Below are positions 1 through 8,745 of a DNA stretch of 53,175 bases, piece by piece. Both the position numbers and the translations under genes were made by a program. Below the pieces are notes generated by a model. It had not been told where the DNA came from and did not search any database. It saw nothing but the letters and a program-made list of their open reading frames with translations. The number at the start of each line of letters is the position of its first letter. The stretch's first letter is position 1. This DNA is from Desulforegula conservatrix Mb1Pa (GTDB lineage Bacteria > Desulfobacterota > Desulfobacteria > Desulfobacterales > Desulforegulaceae), in contig NZ_AUEY01000023.1 of the NCBI RefSeq assembly GCF_000426225.1, forward strand, positions 1 to 53,175, written 5' to 3'.

Positions 1-204
1 GTAGTAGTCTTTATAAAGGGTAAGAGCGCAATAAGTATAGCAAGGAACTATGGTGGCCGGAAAAAGAATTTTACCGGCCAGAATTTTTTGGCAAGAGGCT
101 ATGATGTATCGACAGTTGGCAAAGATGAGCTGTCGGTTCGAGAGTATATTAAAAAACAGGAACACGAGGACCGCAGAATTGAACAGTTAAGACTGTTTGA
201 TTAA
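1..204 (+). CDS. tnpA: IS200/IS605-family transposase TnpA, C-terminal part (cut by window edge)
   Basis: The frame is open from base 1 to a TAA at 202-204 and gives 67 residues. The order KGKSAISIARNYGGR, KNFTGQNFLARGY, VSTVGKDE, then a charged tail ending QLRLFD is the typical C-terminal end of Y1 (HUH) transposases of the IS200/IS605 group. This includes the GRKKNFTG and ARGYDVSTVG stretches and the helix that carries the catalytic tyrosine in this family (a Tyr sits in VREYI). The 5' part lies outside the window, so intactness cannot be judged. Hairpins directly downstream fit the right end of such an element. Confidence 0.85.
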   Translation, partial: VVVFIKGKSAISIARNYGGRKKNFTGQNFLARGYDVSTVGKDELSVREYIKKQEHEDRRIEQLRLFD

Positions 205-277
205 TCACCTTTAGGTGATCCCCATTTTTTACCGCTTTGAGCGGTTCAGAATCCCATGCCACCGGCTTTGCCGGTGG
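205..277. repeat. Hairpin-rich right end of the IS200/IS605 element
   Basis: Three perfect inverted repeats follow the tnpA stop codon: TCACCT/AGGTGA at 205-218, ACCGC/GCGGT at 231-245, and CCACCGGC/GCCGGTGG at 259-277 with a TTT loop. IS200/IS605 elements end in subterminal hairpins that TnpA recognises as single strands, so one of these is probably the right-end hairpin. The exact cleavage site cannot be fixed from sequence alone. Confidence 0.55.
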
Positions 278-320
278 TCGGTGACTTGATGATGATTTTT
301 CTGATGAATAAAACAAAAAT

Positions 321-486
321 GGCACCACTTTTAAATTTAAAAGTAGTGCCAAAGCGCATGCATATTTTTGCCCAAAATCAAAAAGTGGTGCCAATGCTCG
401 TTTCTGACTCAAATCCCGCTAAAACCCAGCAAATCCCGGCTCTTCCCACATATTTTCAGCTATATCCTGTGGTGCCAAAGCGCTTG
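321..486. repeat. Short repeated GGCACCAC / GTGGTGCC motif
   Basis: The octamer or a one-mismatch form occurs four times. It is GGCACCAC at 321-328, forming a long imperfect palindrome with AGTAGTGCC ending at 350, GTGGTGCC at 385-392, and GTGGTGCC at 469-476. The copies at 343 and 469 share the longer form GTGCCAAAGCGC followed by A/T-TG. This looks like leftover ends of inserted elements. Function unknown. Confidence 0.4.
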
Positions 487-715
487 CTGCTTCACATTCA
501 CGTATTTCAGGCAGGTTGTTTATGGTCAGAAGAAACTTGCCTTTGATGCCTATGAGTACCCTGCCATTTCCTTATAATCATCCAGCACCATATTATGCTT
601 GTAGTATGGGGCCTTATAATTAAGGTGGATCAATAAAAAAGAATGTGCCTGGTCTGTCATATCTGGTCACGAGATTCTGCCAGGGAAGATGCTCAATGAC
701 GCAACGTGATAGCCT
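482..715 (-). pseudogene. Decayed DNA adenine methylase (D12 class) fragment
   Basis: On the minus strand two reading-frame segments resemble phage-type Dam methylases. One is RLSRCVIEHLPWQNLV followed by TRYDRPGTFF, then a DPP tripeptide in a shifted frame. The other is DDYKEMAG followed after a stop by GKFLLTINNLPEIREC. In intact Dam proteins these are the IEHLPW..RYDRP..FFYIDPPY block and the KGRFILSINDxPEIRE block, in the same order and close spacing. Frameshifts and stops separate them, so the gene is dead. It abuts the IS3 remnant at about 715-720, which suggests the insertion or a later deletion removed its 5' part. Confidence 0.6.
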
Positions 716-717
716 CA

Positions 718-1152
718 TTTGAACCTGGGACATTTCTTCCTCAGACGCAGATCTTCATCTGAAAATGGCTTCGGCTTGTGGTAAGCCGTCGATCTTGGAA
801 TTCCAAGCACTCTGCATTGGCTCTTTACTGACAAATCGGCCTTTTTATCAATCATTTCTTTGCGCTTGATGAGGCCACACGACCGAGTGCACCTGCTAAA
901 AAAAGTTTTCCTTTGTTAGCTGGCCTATCTTAGCCTGCATATCCTTGACCATTCCTGTTTCATCATTCCGTTTTCTACACAGATCTGATAATTCCGAGAG
1001 GTTTTGTCTCCCTTCAAAGCCGCTAACGCCACCTTAGCCTATAATGCTGGTCCGTGATTTCTTCTGATTCCTTTTGCCATTCTTCTGCTCCTTTTTTTGA
1101 TGTTCTAATAAAGCAGATTTTTACTTAAATGGCTGTCCACTTTTCCCAGACC
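718..1152 (-). pseudogene. Degraded IS3-family insertion sequence (orfA/orfB remnants)
   Basis: Reading the minus strand, an ATG at 1080 opens MAKGIRRNHGPAL, a stop, then AKVALAALKGDKTSRNY. This is the start of IS3-group OrfA (helix-turn-helix, usual form RRNHSPAFKAKVALAALKGDKT). Further on, MIDKKADLSVKSQCRVLG and RSTAYHKPKPFSDEDLRLR match the beginning of OrfB just before its integrase core. The catalytic DDE region is missing, cut at about 718 where methylase sequence begins. A probable outer end, read on the minus strand, is TGGTCTGGGAAAAGTGGACA, close to 1152. There are several internal stops, so it is not functional. Confidence 0.7.
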
Positions 1153-1385
1153 AGCTCCAAACGTGGCCAGAAAATAAGTTTGTCGGAAGTTAAATATATG
1201 TTACTCTGAATTACATACAAGTTTGATTCCACTTTTTTGTTATTTCCAATTCGCATTCAAAATACTGCCGGATTTTTGCTGGGATTGGTTGATTCCTTTT
1301 TTTGCAGAGAACATCCATATTCATATTTTGATTCGGATTCTGGCTGGTTGTAAGTATCATTAATTATACTTAAATAGAGAAATGC

Positions 1386-3452
1386 ATGAGTAATCCTCAA
1401 AATATTTGCATGGGTTGCATGTCTTATACAGCAGGCAAAAAGCCTTGTCCTGTCTGCGGTTTTGATATCGAAAAACATTTTAAAAGCCCGCTTGTACTTC
1501 CTCCCGGCACAACAGTTTATGGCGACAGGTACATATTAGGGAGAGTGTTGGGAAAGCCGGGGATATTCGGGATTACATACATTTCCTGGGATACATACAC
1601 GGAAACCAAGGTCGCAATAAAAGAATATTTCCCCTCAATTTGTGTGTCGAGGTATGCAGGTCAATTATTTCCTGTTCCTCATTCACCGGATGATTTGATT
1701 TTTTTTAGATTCGGGATGGAGCAATTTATAAAAGAGGCTAAAAAACTGGTTAATTTTAACCATCCCAATATAGTAAGAGTCCGTGATTATTTCGAAGAAA
1801 ATAAGACCGCATATATGGTCATGAACTATTATGATGGAGAATCTTTTCTTAAATATCTTGCTTCCCACGGCGGGAAATTGAACTGGAAAAGTGCATGTAC
1901 AATAATGCTGCAACTGCTTGACGGACTAAAGGTGGTTCACGACAAGAATTATCTTCATCATGATATAAAACCTCATAATATAATTTATTTGAAAGAGGAA
2001 AAACGTCCGGTACTCATAAGCTTCAGTACCGCAAGATTTGAGTTTTACCAGAGTATTTTCGGTACGTCAGAAACCATGCTTTCAAAATATTCGCCCATTG
2101 AGAATTATGTAAGCAATATAAAGCAAGGCCCATGGACAGATATATATTCATGCGGAGCAACACTTTACAGAATTATTTCGGGCGAGGATCCTCCAACCGC
2201 GCCTGAGAGAATGCTTGTTGACCAGATGATTTATTCAAACAGTCTGATTGCAGATATTCCCGATGACATTGCAAGGGCCATGCTAAAGGCTATGGCACTT
2301 GATATCAGTGAACGGCCACATAGTATAAAACATTTTAAGGAGCTAATTCAAACCAGGTTTTCAGAATTTGACGATGAAAAAAAAGATGCCAAGGATTATG
2401 TCAAAAAGCATAAAAAATTTTACGAGGGTGATCTGGAGTTATATGAAGAAGAAAACCTGATTGAGACTGTTTCGAGAAAGAGCAAAAAAGAGGTTATAAA
2501 TAAAATAATTTCAGCAGGAGTGATTGCGTTATTATTTGTTGCCTTGATAAGTTATTTTTCCCTGAATAAGGACATTGCTTTTTTTGACAAGTCAGATGTG
2601 CGGCAGAAGAGTTCAGTTGATTCTTCAGGTCTTGCCAAGGGCACAACGCCACGAGCATTTGAAGGCGAGTTGGGAATGAGTTTTGTTTTCATACCACCCG
2701 GTGATTTCATGATGGGAAGTCCTTCTTCTGAAAATGACAGGGATGAAGATGAGGATCTGCATATTGTAAAAATCCCAAAAGGATTCTACATGCAGACCAC
2801 TGAGGTAACTCAATCTCAATGGTCTGAATTAATGGGGTCAAATCCTTCAAGTTTTAAATCCTGCGGGCCTGACTGTCCTGTTGAAAGTCTCTCCTGGGAA
2901 ACTTTGCAAATGTTTATCAAAAGATTGAACGAAACATACAATGACATGGTTTACAGGCTACCAACAGAAGCAGAATGGGAATACGCATGCAGAGCAGGCA
3001 CTACAACAAGTGTATACAAGGGTAATATCAAGATTAATAGCGATAAAAATGCCACATTTATTGATGACATTGGTTGGTATGGCGGAAACAGCTGTGTTGG
3101 TTACGGATCTTCCTTTGACTGCACAATCTGGGAAAACAGGGAGAAAAATTGTAATAACTGCGGCACCCATCCTGTTGGAATGAAAGAACCCAATGCCTGG
3201 GGACTCTACGATATGATCGGAAATGTAAGCGAATGGTGCTCTGACTGGTATGACATTTATCAGGTCAAGGATTCATATGAACCTGTAGGGCCTGCATCCG
3301 GAACCCAGAAAGTGTTCAGGGGTGGCGCCTGGTATTTCGATGCAAGATTTTGCAGGGCCGCAGCAAGGAGTAAAGCCCCCCATACCAGCAGATTCTTTTT
3401 TTTAGGATTCCGTCTTGCTGCCGACAGGAAAGAAGATGATAATCAGCAATAA
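1386..3452 (+). CDS. Protein kinase-like / FGE-sulfatase (SUMF1) fusion, membrane anchored
   Basis: The 688-residue protein has three parts. Residues 8-24 carry two CxxC pairs (CMGC, CPVC), a small zinc ribbon. Residues about 48-330 are a Hanks-type Ser/Thr kinase fold with a Gly loop (GKPGIFG), VAIK with Lys79, and HHDIKPHN (191-198) with catalytic-loop Asp193. The usual DFG is SFS at 212-214, so the Mg-binding Asp is missing and the domain may be a pseudokinase. One membrane helix lies near 372-394. Residues about 430-685 are a formylglycine-generating-enzyme-like domain (FIPPGDFMMGS, RLPTEAEWEYACRAG, GLYDMIGNVSEWCSDWY, FRGGAW, GFRLA). Such domains outside true sulfatase activators often act as binding or unknown modules. 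The start has a weak AGAGA box 5 nt upstream. The gene stands alone. Confidence 0.85.
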   Translation: MSNPQNICMGCMSYTAGKKPCPVCGFDIEKHFKSPLVLPPGTTVYGDRYILGRVLGKPGIFGITYISWDTYTETKVAIKEYFPSICVSRYAGQLFPVPHSPDDLIFFRFGMEQFIKEAKKLVNFNHPNIVRVRDYFEENKTAYMVMNYYDGESFLKYLASHGGKLNWKSACTIMLQLLDGLKVVHDKNYLHHDIKPHNIIYLKEEKRPVLISFSTARFEFYQSIFGTSETMLSKYSPIENYVSNIKQGPWTDIYSCGATLYRIISGEDPPTAPERMLVDQMIYSNSLIADIPDDIARAMLKAMALDISERPHSIKHFKELIQTRFSEFDDEKKDAKDYVKKHKKFYEGDLELYEEENLIETVSRKSKKEVINKIISAGVIALLFVALISYFSLNKDIAFFDKSDVRQKSSVDSSGLAKGTTPRAFEGELGMSFVFIPPGDFMMGSPSSENDRDEDEDLHIVKIPKGFYMQTTEVTQSQWSELMGSNPSSFKSCGPDCPVESLSWETLQMFIKRLNETYNDMVYRLPTEAEWEYACRAGTTTSVYKGNIKINSDKNATFIDDIGWYGGNSCVGYGSSFDCTIWENREKNCNNCGTHPVGMKEPNAWGLYDMIGNVSEWCSDWYDIYQVKDSYEPVGPASGTQKVFRGGAWYFDARFCRAAARSKAPHTSRFFFLGFRLAADRKEDDNQQ

Positions 3453-3468
3453 TTTTTTTGGTAAATCG

Positions 3469-3488
3469 GATTTTTTGCGAGATCATCA
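3469..3488. repeat. Solo end of the palindromic extragenic repeat
   Basis: GATTTTTTGCGAGATCATCA, followed by TAATT, matches the right terminus of the full-length repeats elsewhere in the window (for example 13692-13716) with few mismatches. Only this terminus is present, so it is a truncated copy. Confidence 0.5.
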
Positions 3489-3519
3489 TAATTAAAGACC
3501 CTTTGAAATAGCATGGGAT

Positions 3520-4284
3520 TTAATACTGGGAATAAAGCTGAAGCATAAAAACATAGTTTTCACGCCATTTTTTTATCTCTTCCCAAATGGCCTTTTTTTC
3601 TTCGGAAGAGATACCTGTTTTTTTGGAAAAAGCGAGATGGTATGAAAGCGACGCAAGAGGAATGGCGTGTATATTTATTTTGCCTGCATACTCAGGCATG
3701 GTTGCGATTTTTTCAGCAACCATTGTCGTGGTAATGACGCAGCCATTCATGTCTCTACGCATCTTGCCGAAATTCTGCTCATCTGTTTTAGCCTCGTCAA
3801 TCATTTTGCCGGAAGCTGAAATATATGCTGTCATGCTTTCTCCTGACGGAATTCTCACAGGTTCAGGAAGGCTTTCGATTTTACCATCAAATTCATAATC
3901 ACTCTTCATTGTCACAACAACCTGGTCAACCTGCATAATTCTCCATTGGGATTCACCTGGTTTTTCTGAATTTTCCGGAAAATCCATGCCTTTTGCAACA
4001 TCCTGATTGTATGAGATTGAAATCATGGCATCAATAGCACCTTGATCTATGCTGAACAGGCATCTTTTCCTTGGAAGGTAGTCGATTGATGTTGAATATC
4101 CAAGGCTGGAGAGTGCTTTTTTGACCAGCTCCACATGCATTCCGGACGGGATATTATTGTTGTCAACATATGTAAAAGGATACCAGTTTCTTTCGTCTAT
4201 GGCCATTTTTATGGTTTTTGAATAAACTGGAACAGAAGAAAGCATTAAAAGGGAAGTCAGTAAAAGAAAAATTTTTATTCTCAT
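3520..4284 (-). CDS. Periplasmic solute-binding protein, family 3 (amino-acid/ABC type)
   Basis: The 254-residue protein has a clear signal peptide (MRIKIFLLLTSLLML..VYS|K, cleavage after residue 22). The start of the mature protein, KMAIDERNWYPFTYVDNN followed by PSGMHVELVKKALSSLGY, is the family 3 SBP pattern in which a small ligand such as an amino acid is held between two lobes. It should act in the periplasm. No permease or ATPase gene is nearby, so it may serve a distant transporter or act in signalling. It lies 9 bp downstream of the next binding-protein gene on the same strand and is probably cotranscribed with it. The ligand cannot be predicted. Confidence 0.8.
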   Translation of the reverse strand: MRIKIFLLLTSLLMLSSVPVYSKTIKMAIDERNWYPFTYVDNNNIPSGMHVELVKKALSSLGYSTSIDYLPRKRCLFSIDQGAIDAMISISYNQDVAKGMDFPENSEKPGESQWRIMQVDQVVVTMKSDYEFDGKIESLPEPVRIPSGESMTAYISASGKMIDEAKTDEQNFGKMRRDMNGCVITTTMVAEKIATMPEYAGKINIHAIPLASLSYHLAFSKKTGISSEEKKAIWEEIKKWRENYVFMLQLYSQY

Positions 4285-4293
4285 ATCTTTTTC

Positions 4294-6033
4294 CTATTTT
4301 TTCCATTCTTTAATCAGAGTGTCATAATCTATGGTGATTGGTTTCGGGTCATTTTTAATTTCCGCTTTTGGAGCTCCAGGTTGGCCAAACCAGTAATCCT
4401 TGGATTGTATTGGATTGAGTTTTGGAGAATATTTTGCAAGTTTCAGTTTATCCATTACCTCGTCCTGCTGTGATGCAAGAGCATCCATTGCCTGTTGCGG
4501 AGTAAGTTCTCCTGTTATGGCTTTGGCAACATTGTCCCACCAGAGTCCTGAAAGCGCCGGATAATGTGGAACATTCAGACCTGTGTCAGTCCATTTTTTT
4601 TCTTCAGGAGATCTGTAGAATTCTATTATTCCTCCGTAGTCTGCTGACCGCGCTGTGAGATAAGGATCGTTGACAGTTGATTTTCTAATCGGAGTACCTC
4701 CGACCAGGAATTTTTTAAGCGCCACTGTTTTTGATATGCAGAACTGCGACCACAGCCATGCCATTGCCCTTCTTTTGTCCCTAACGTTCCACGGTATAGT
4801 CCAGCTTCCGGCATCCTGATACCCGACCTTCATGCCTTCTTCCCAGTATTTGCCATGTGGAGTCGGCGCCACTCTCCAGACAGGCTTACCATCTCTGCCT
4901 ACGACCGGACTTCCTGGTTTGTGAAATTTATCGTCAGAAAGCCAGGTTATATAAGCAAATATATGCTGGGCAATATTCCCTTCTGCGGCTTTAGGGCCGT
5001 GTGTCACCCAGTCCCATTTCATGGCTTCTGGCGGCGCATATTTTTTAAGCCAATCCAGATATTTGGTCAGGGCATAGACTGCGGCAGGGCCATTCAGGTC
5101 ACCGCCTCTTTCAACCATTGAACCTACGGGTATTCTGTTTTCTACTCTTATTCCCCATTCATCGACCGGAGATCCATTTGGAAGTCCTTTGTCTCCAACT
5201 CCGGCAATTGACAGCCATGCGTCTGTGAATCTCCAGCCCAGGGAAGGTGACGGAAGTCCGTAATCAAGGTGGCCGTATGCCTTTACTACAGAACCATCTG
5301 GGTTTTTCATGGTTCTGCCAGTGAAAAATTCGGCTATGTCCTCATAAGCCTTCCAGTTTACAGGAACCCCTAATTCATATCCGTATTTTGCTTTAAATGC
5401 GGCCTTGGTTTCAGGATCAGTGAACCAGTCGTATCTGAACCAATAGAGATTAGCGAACTGCTGATCCGGAATCTGAAGTTGATTTCCGTCATAATCCTGG
5501 CCAAATTCGATGTTCAGGAAATCTTTAAGATCAAGATCAGGATTTGTATAGGATTTGCCTTCACCATTCATATATTCTGTAAGATTGAGTGTCCGCCCAA
5601 GACGCAGGTGGGTGCCAATAAGATCGGCATCATTTACATAAGCGTCATAAATGAGCCTGCCTGCCATGAGTTGTTCAGTTATGGCACTGACAAGATCACC
5701 TTCACCAATTATGACGTGCTCTACGTGAATCCCTGTTATTTCTTCAAAAGCCTTTGTAAGAATATCCCTTTCCCAGAAATGGGTTTTAATATCCTCTGCA
5801 ACTGAGCGAATACTTTTGCCTCTCAAAGGCTCCGCAGCTTGTCTGAACCATTCGAGTTCTTTTATTCTTTCTGCCTCAGTCATTGATGAAGGAGAGAAAA
5901 ATTTAGCCCATTTTTTTATCGGGTCTGTCTCTGCCGAGAAAGACGGTTGGACTGCAATGGGTGGAATCAGCATGAACGTAAAATAAATGAAGAATCGAAT
6001 CAGATATTTATTATTATTGTCCTGCTTGGGCAT
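4294..6033 (-). CDS. Extracellular solute-binding protein family 1, GlpV-like (glycerol/sugar ABC type)
   Basis: A signal peptide ends near SFSA|ETD. The mature protein resembles the long (about 570-580 aa) binding proteins of rhizobial-type glycerol ABC transporters (GlpV). Matching blocks are ELEWFRQAAEPLRGKSI, KAFEEITGIHVEHVIIGEGD, YDAYVNDADLIGTH, LQIPDQQFANLYWFRYDWF and WLWSQFCISKTVALKKF. By family, it would bind a small polyol or sugar in the periplasm. The frame opens at 6045, but a GGAGG lies 5 nt before the ATG at 6033, so that start was chosen. Neither membrane nor ATPase components are adjacent, which is unusual for this family and leaves the transporter unknown. Confidence 0.75.
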   Translation of the reverse strand: MPKQDNNNKYLIRFFIYFTFMLIPPIAVQPSFSAETDPIKKWAKFFSPSSMTEAERIKELEWFRQAAEPLRGKSIRSVAEDIKTHFWERDILTKAFEEITGIHVEHVIIGEGDLVSAITEQLMAGRLIYDAYVNDADLIGTHLRLGRTLNLTEYMNGEGKSYTNPDLDLKDFLNIEFGQDYDGNQLQIPDQQFANLYWFRYDWFTDPETKAAFKAKYGYELGVPVNWKAYEDIAEFFTGRTMKNPDGSVVKAYGHLDYGLPSPSLGWRFTDAWLSIAGVGDKGLPNGSPVDEWGIRVENRIPVGSMVERGGDLNGPAAVYALTKYLDWLKKYAPPEAMKWDWVTHGPKAAEGNIAQHIFAYITWLSDDKFHKPGSPVVGRDGKPVWRVAPTPHGKYWEEGMKVGYQDAGSWTIPWNVRDKRRAMAWLWSQFCISKTVALKKFLVGGTPIRKSTVNDPYLTARSADYGGIIEFYRSPEEKKWTDTGLNVPHYPALSGLWWDNVAKAITGELTPQQAMDALASQQDEVMDKLKLAKYSPKLNPIQSKDYWFGQPGAPKAEIKNDPKPITIDYDTLIKEWKK

Positions 6034-6435
6034 CATGACCTCCATTTATTTGTTTTTGTCTGGAAGTAAACAGGCTTAGACAGCATGGTACGGGGCGAGC
6101 ATTATCGGTCAGAACAATGTGGCAAGTGTTTTATGTATATGAAAACATAATAATAAAAGCGACCAAGGAAAGCAATTTTAATCTTTGATATGGTGATAAC
6201 AGCGTGATTGACTTATGAGGTGTTTTGGATAATAAATTCTATGCTTGTTTCTGGGCCTGTTGTTTCTGATTTGATTCTGTTTCAATTAATAAGTATTTAG
6301 ATGGTATCTTTGGCCTTTTATCAATAAGAATGCCTGGATAGCTGATAATTGAATACTGCTTTGGGGGCATTGTTTTTCAGAATATATTATCAGAAATTCA
6401 CTTCAAACATGGATAAACAATAAATTCGGACTAAT
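6034..6435. other. Non-coding AT-rich interval between divergent genes
   Basis: About 400 bases separate the leftward binding-protein gene from the rightward ACT gene. It must hold both promoters, but no convincing -35/-10 pair, operator palindrome or terminator was identified by eye, and no ORF with a ribosome-binding site was seen. Confidence 0.4.
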
Positions 6436-6990
6436 ATGAAAAAGCAAATTGTAACTGTAATAGGTGCTGACAGCCCTGGAATACTTGCCGCTGTTTCAGG
6501 CATTATTTCTGATGCAGGCGGTAATATCGAGGATATCAGCCAGACAATTCTCCAGGATGAATTTGCGGGCATTTTTATTATTACGATGCCCGAAGGCTAC
6601 AACATGGCTGAATTTGAAAAAAGATTTCAGAGTGCCTTGTCACCCAAGGGGCTTCAATTCTATATAAAATCCATTGAACACTCTTTGGCAACTTCTGATC
6701 AGCCGAAAAGCCAGCCCTTTGTAATAACAACCACAGGGCCGGACAGAACTGGCCTGGTTGCAGGGATAACATCTATAATAGCAGCCAGCGGCGTGAACAT
6801 AACAAATTTCAGGGCCGTTTTCAGGGGCGGAGAAAATCCCCTGGACAATATCATGTTTTACGAAGTCGATGTTCCCGAAAGCATAAGCCATGTAAAATTT
6901 GCTGAAGAATTAAGAGCTTATGCCAGACGTCTGAGCCTTGAAATAAATATTCAGCACAGATACATCTTTGAAGCCATAAACAAAATTTAA
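6436..6990 (+). CDS. Tandem ACT-domain protein, GcvR-like regulator
   Basis: The 184 residues form two ACT domains. The first is about residues 3-80 (IVTVIGADSPGILAAVSGII, GGNIEDISQTIL). The second is about 94-172 (FVITTTGPDRTGLVAGITSI, GVNITNFRAVF). The DxPGI/DRTGL turns are the ligand-binding loops of amino-acid-sensing ACT domains. The layout equals that of GcvR, the cytoplasmic partner that modulates glycine-cleavage regulation, though here no gcv gene is near. It sits 22 bp before the DUF711 gene, a pairing common in bacteria and archaea, and the two are probably one operon. Upstream Shine-Dalgarno sequence is poor. Confidence 0.8.
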   Translation: MKKQIVTVIGADSPGILAAVSGIISDAGGNIEDISQTILQDEFAGIFIITMPEGYNMAEFEKRFQSALSPKGLQFYIKSIEHSLATSDQPKSQPFVITTTGPDRTGLVAGITSIIAASGVNITNFRAVFRGGENPLDNIMFYEVDVPESISHVKFAEELRAYARRLSLEINIQHRYIFEAINKI

Positions 6991-7012
6991 ATAATTCAGA
7001 AAGGCAGAATCC

Positions 7013-8386
7013 ATGTTTACTGAACAGGATATTTTATACAGCTATGAAATGCTCAACAACGAGCATCTTGACGTAAGGGCGGTCACGCTCGGCATAAATC
7101 TTTTTGACTGTGCAGGCGACAGCCTTGAAAAAGTCAAGGCCAATATCTATGCAAAGATAACAGGCCTTGCAAAGAATCTTGTGCCGATTTGTGACAGTAT
7201 TGGTGAAAAATACGGCATCAAGATAGTCAACAAAAGAATTTCAGTAAGCCCGATTTCCTCCATAGGTGCGCCATTTGACAAGGATGGAATGATTGAGATT
7301 GCAAAAACCCTGGACAGGGCCGCCAAGGATTCAGGAGTTGATTTTGTCGGTGGATTCACAGCTCTTGTGGAAAAAGGAATCTCCAGGGGCGACCTTGCTC
7401 TCATAGAAGCAATTCCTGAAGCTCTCACAGTTACGGATCGGGTCTGCTCTTCAGTAAATGTTGCTTCAACCAGGGCAGGCATCAATATGGACGCTGTTCT
7501 TTTGATGAGCAAGGCCATAAAAAAAGCAGCGGCCCTGACAGCAGACAAAGATGGTCTTGCCTGCGCAAAGCTCTGTATTTTTGCGAACATTCCCCAGGAT
7601 ATTCCTTTCATGGCCGGAGCCTATCTTGGAATTGGCGAGGCCGATGCCGTAATTAATGTTGGAGTAAGCGGACCCGGTGTTGTTAAAAAGGCAATAGACC
7701 GTGGGATAAAGGATAATCCTGATCTTAATCTCGGCGAGATTGCGGAAATAATAAAAAGAACAGCATGCCGCGTAACAAGGGTGGGCGAAGTTATAGGGCG
7801 TGAAGTCGCCAGGGAAATAGGCATCCCGTTCGGCGTTGTAGACCTTTCCCTTGCTCCTACTCCCACAGTCGGAGACAGCGTTGGGGAAATTTTTCAGAGT
7901 CTTGGGCTTTTTTCAATAGGCGCTCCGGGATCAACTGCGGCTCTTGCAATGCTTAACGATGCGGTAAAAAAAGGCGGATCATTCGCAAGTTCCCATGTCG
8001 GAGGTCTCAGCGGCGCTTTTATCCCTGTAAGTGAGGATCTTAATATTGCCGAAGCCGCAAGATCAGGCATTTTAACAATAGAAAAATTAGAGGCAATGAC
8101 CTCAGTTTGTTCAGTTGGGCTCGACATGGTGGCAATTCCTGGTGACACATCTGTAGAAACACTTGCCGGCATAATTGCTGATGAAATGGCAATAGGAATG
8201 ATCAATAAAAAGACCACGGCAGTAAGAATTATTCCTGTCCCAGGCAAAAAGGCCGGTGAAAATGCCCATTTCGGAGGGCTTCTCGGTTTTGCCACAATAA
8301 TGCCTGTTAAGGAAACAGGGCAGGCCAACACCTTTGTATTAAGGGGGGGCAGAATTCCTGCGCCTGTACAGAGTCTTGTGAATTAA
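7013..8386 (+). CDS. UPF0210/DUF711 (PFL) family protein
   Basis: The 457-residue protein matches the DUF711 family at near full length. Blocks include [95 protein letters not shown] and the C-terminal [16 protein letters not shown]. The family is glycyl-radical-enzyme-like in structure, but its biochemical role is not established, so no function is assigned. It lies 22 bp behind the ACT gene with an AAAGGCAG box before ATG, in the same operon. The ACT partner suggests an amino-acid-linked role (inference). Confidence 0.85.
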   Translation: MFTEQDILYSYEMLNNEHLDVRAVTLGINLFDCAGDSLEKVKANIYAKITGLAKNLVPICDSIGEKYGIKIVNKRISVSPISSIGAPFDKDGMIEIAKTLDRAAKDSGVDFVGGFTALVEKGISRGDLALIEAIPEALTVTDRVCSSVNVASTRAGINMDAVLLMSKAIKKAAALTADKDGLACAKLCIFANIPQDIPFMAGAYLGIGEADAVINVGVSGPGVVKKAIDRGIKDNPDLNLGEIAEIIKRTACRVTRVGEVIGREVAREIGIPFGVVDLSLAPTPTVGDSVGEIFQSLGLFSIGAPGSTAALAMLNDAVKKGGSFASSHVGGLSGAFIPVSEDLNIAEAARSGILTIEKLEAMTSVCSVGLDMVAIPGDTSVETLAGIIADEMAIGMINKKTTAVRIIPVPGKKAGENAHFGGLLGFATIMPVKETGQANTFVLRGGRIPAPVQSLVN

Positions 8387-8536
8387 ACTGAGCATGTGCC
8401 TTGTATGGCTAATTGTCTTATAAAAGCCCAATTCGTAGGTCGGATTCGAGCGTCCTTTGCTCGTAATCCGACATTAATCCGAATGCCAGCGGGTTGCTTT
8501 TTGAAAAAAGTTCTCCCAAAACATGTAACTCAATAA
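8387..8536. other. Non-coding spacer ahead of repeat elements
   Basis: This is the first part of the 359 bp gap between the DUF711 and carbonic anhydrase genes. Apart from the REP-like hairpin at 8439-8472, which is listed separately, nothing recognisable was found. The rest of the gap is occupied by a palindromic repeat (8537-8669) and a short promoter-sized stretch. Confidence 0.4.
8439..8472. repeat. REP-like palindrome GTCGGATT..AATCCGAC
   Basis: The left arm GTCGGATTCGAGC pairs with GCTCGTAATCCGAC across a 7-base loop, with one bulged base. The GTCGGATTA..TAATCCGAC palindrome is a widespread extragenic motif in proteobacteria. It is distinct from the longer repeat found next to it. Confidence 0.55.
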
Positions 8537-8669
8537 TGACAAGGTCGCAAAAAGTCAGATTACCGTCATTCCGGCGCAGGCCGGAATCCAGAAATGGCTG
8601 AAATTACAAAGATGCCGGATCAAGTCCTGCATGACGCTAATCCTTTTTTTGACTTTTGCGAACCCATCA
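8537..8669. repeat. Palindromic MITE-like repeat, copy A
   Basis: This 133 bp element starts TGACAAGGTCGCAAAAAGTC and ends with a TTTTGCGA..CCATCA terminus. The ends are near-complementary inverted repeats. Inside are two smaller palindromes, ATTCCGGC..GCCGGAAT and GCCGGATCAAGTCC..GCATGAC. Eight other copies occur in the window. There is no coding capacity, so it fits a non-autonomous miniature element or a large REP sequence. Confidence 0.75.
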
Positions 8670-8745
8670 AAAATGATTCATTTATGCTTTAGGTTTCAAC
8701 ATTTAACAGGAACATAGCCAAATTAAAAAGCAAGCAGGAGACAAT

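Noticed and set aside
7147-8331. Long minus-strand open frames inside the DUF711 gene (154 and 145 aa)
   Set aside because: They are antisense shadows of a well-conserved plus-strand gene, lack ribosome-binding sites, and encode low-complexity Ser/Ile-rich peptides.
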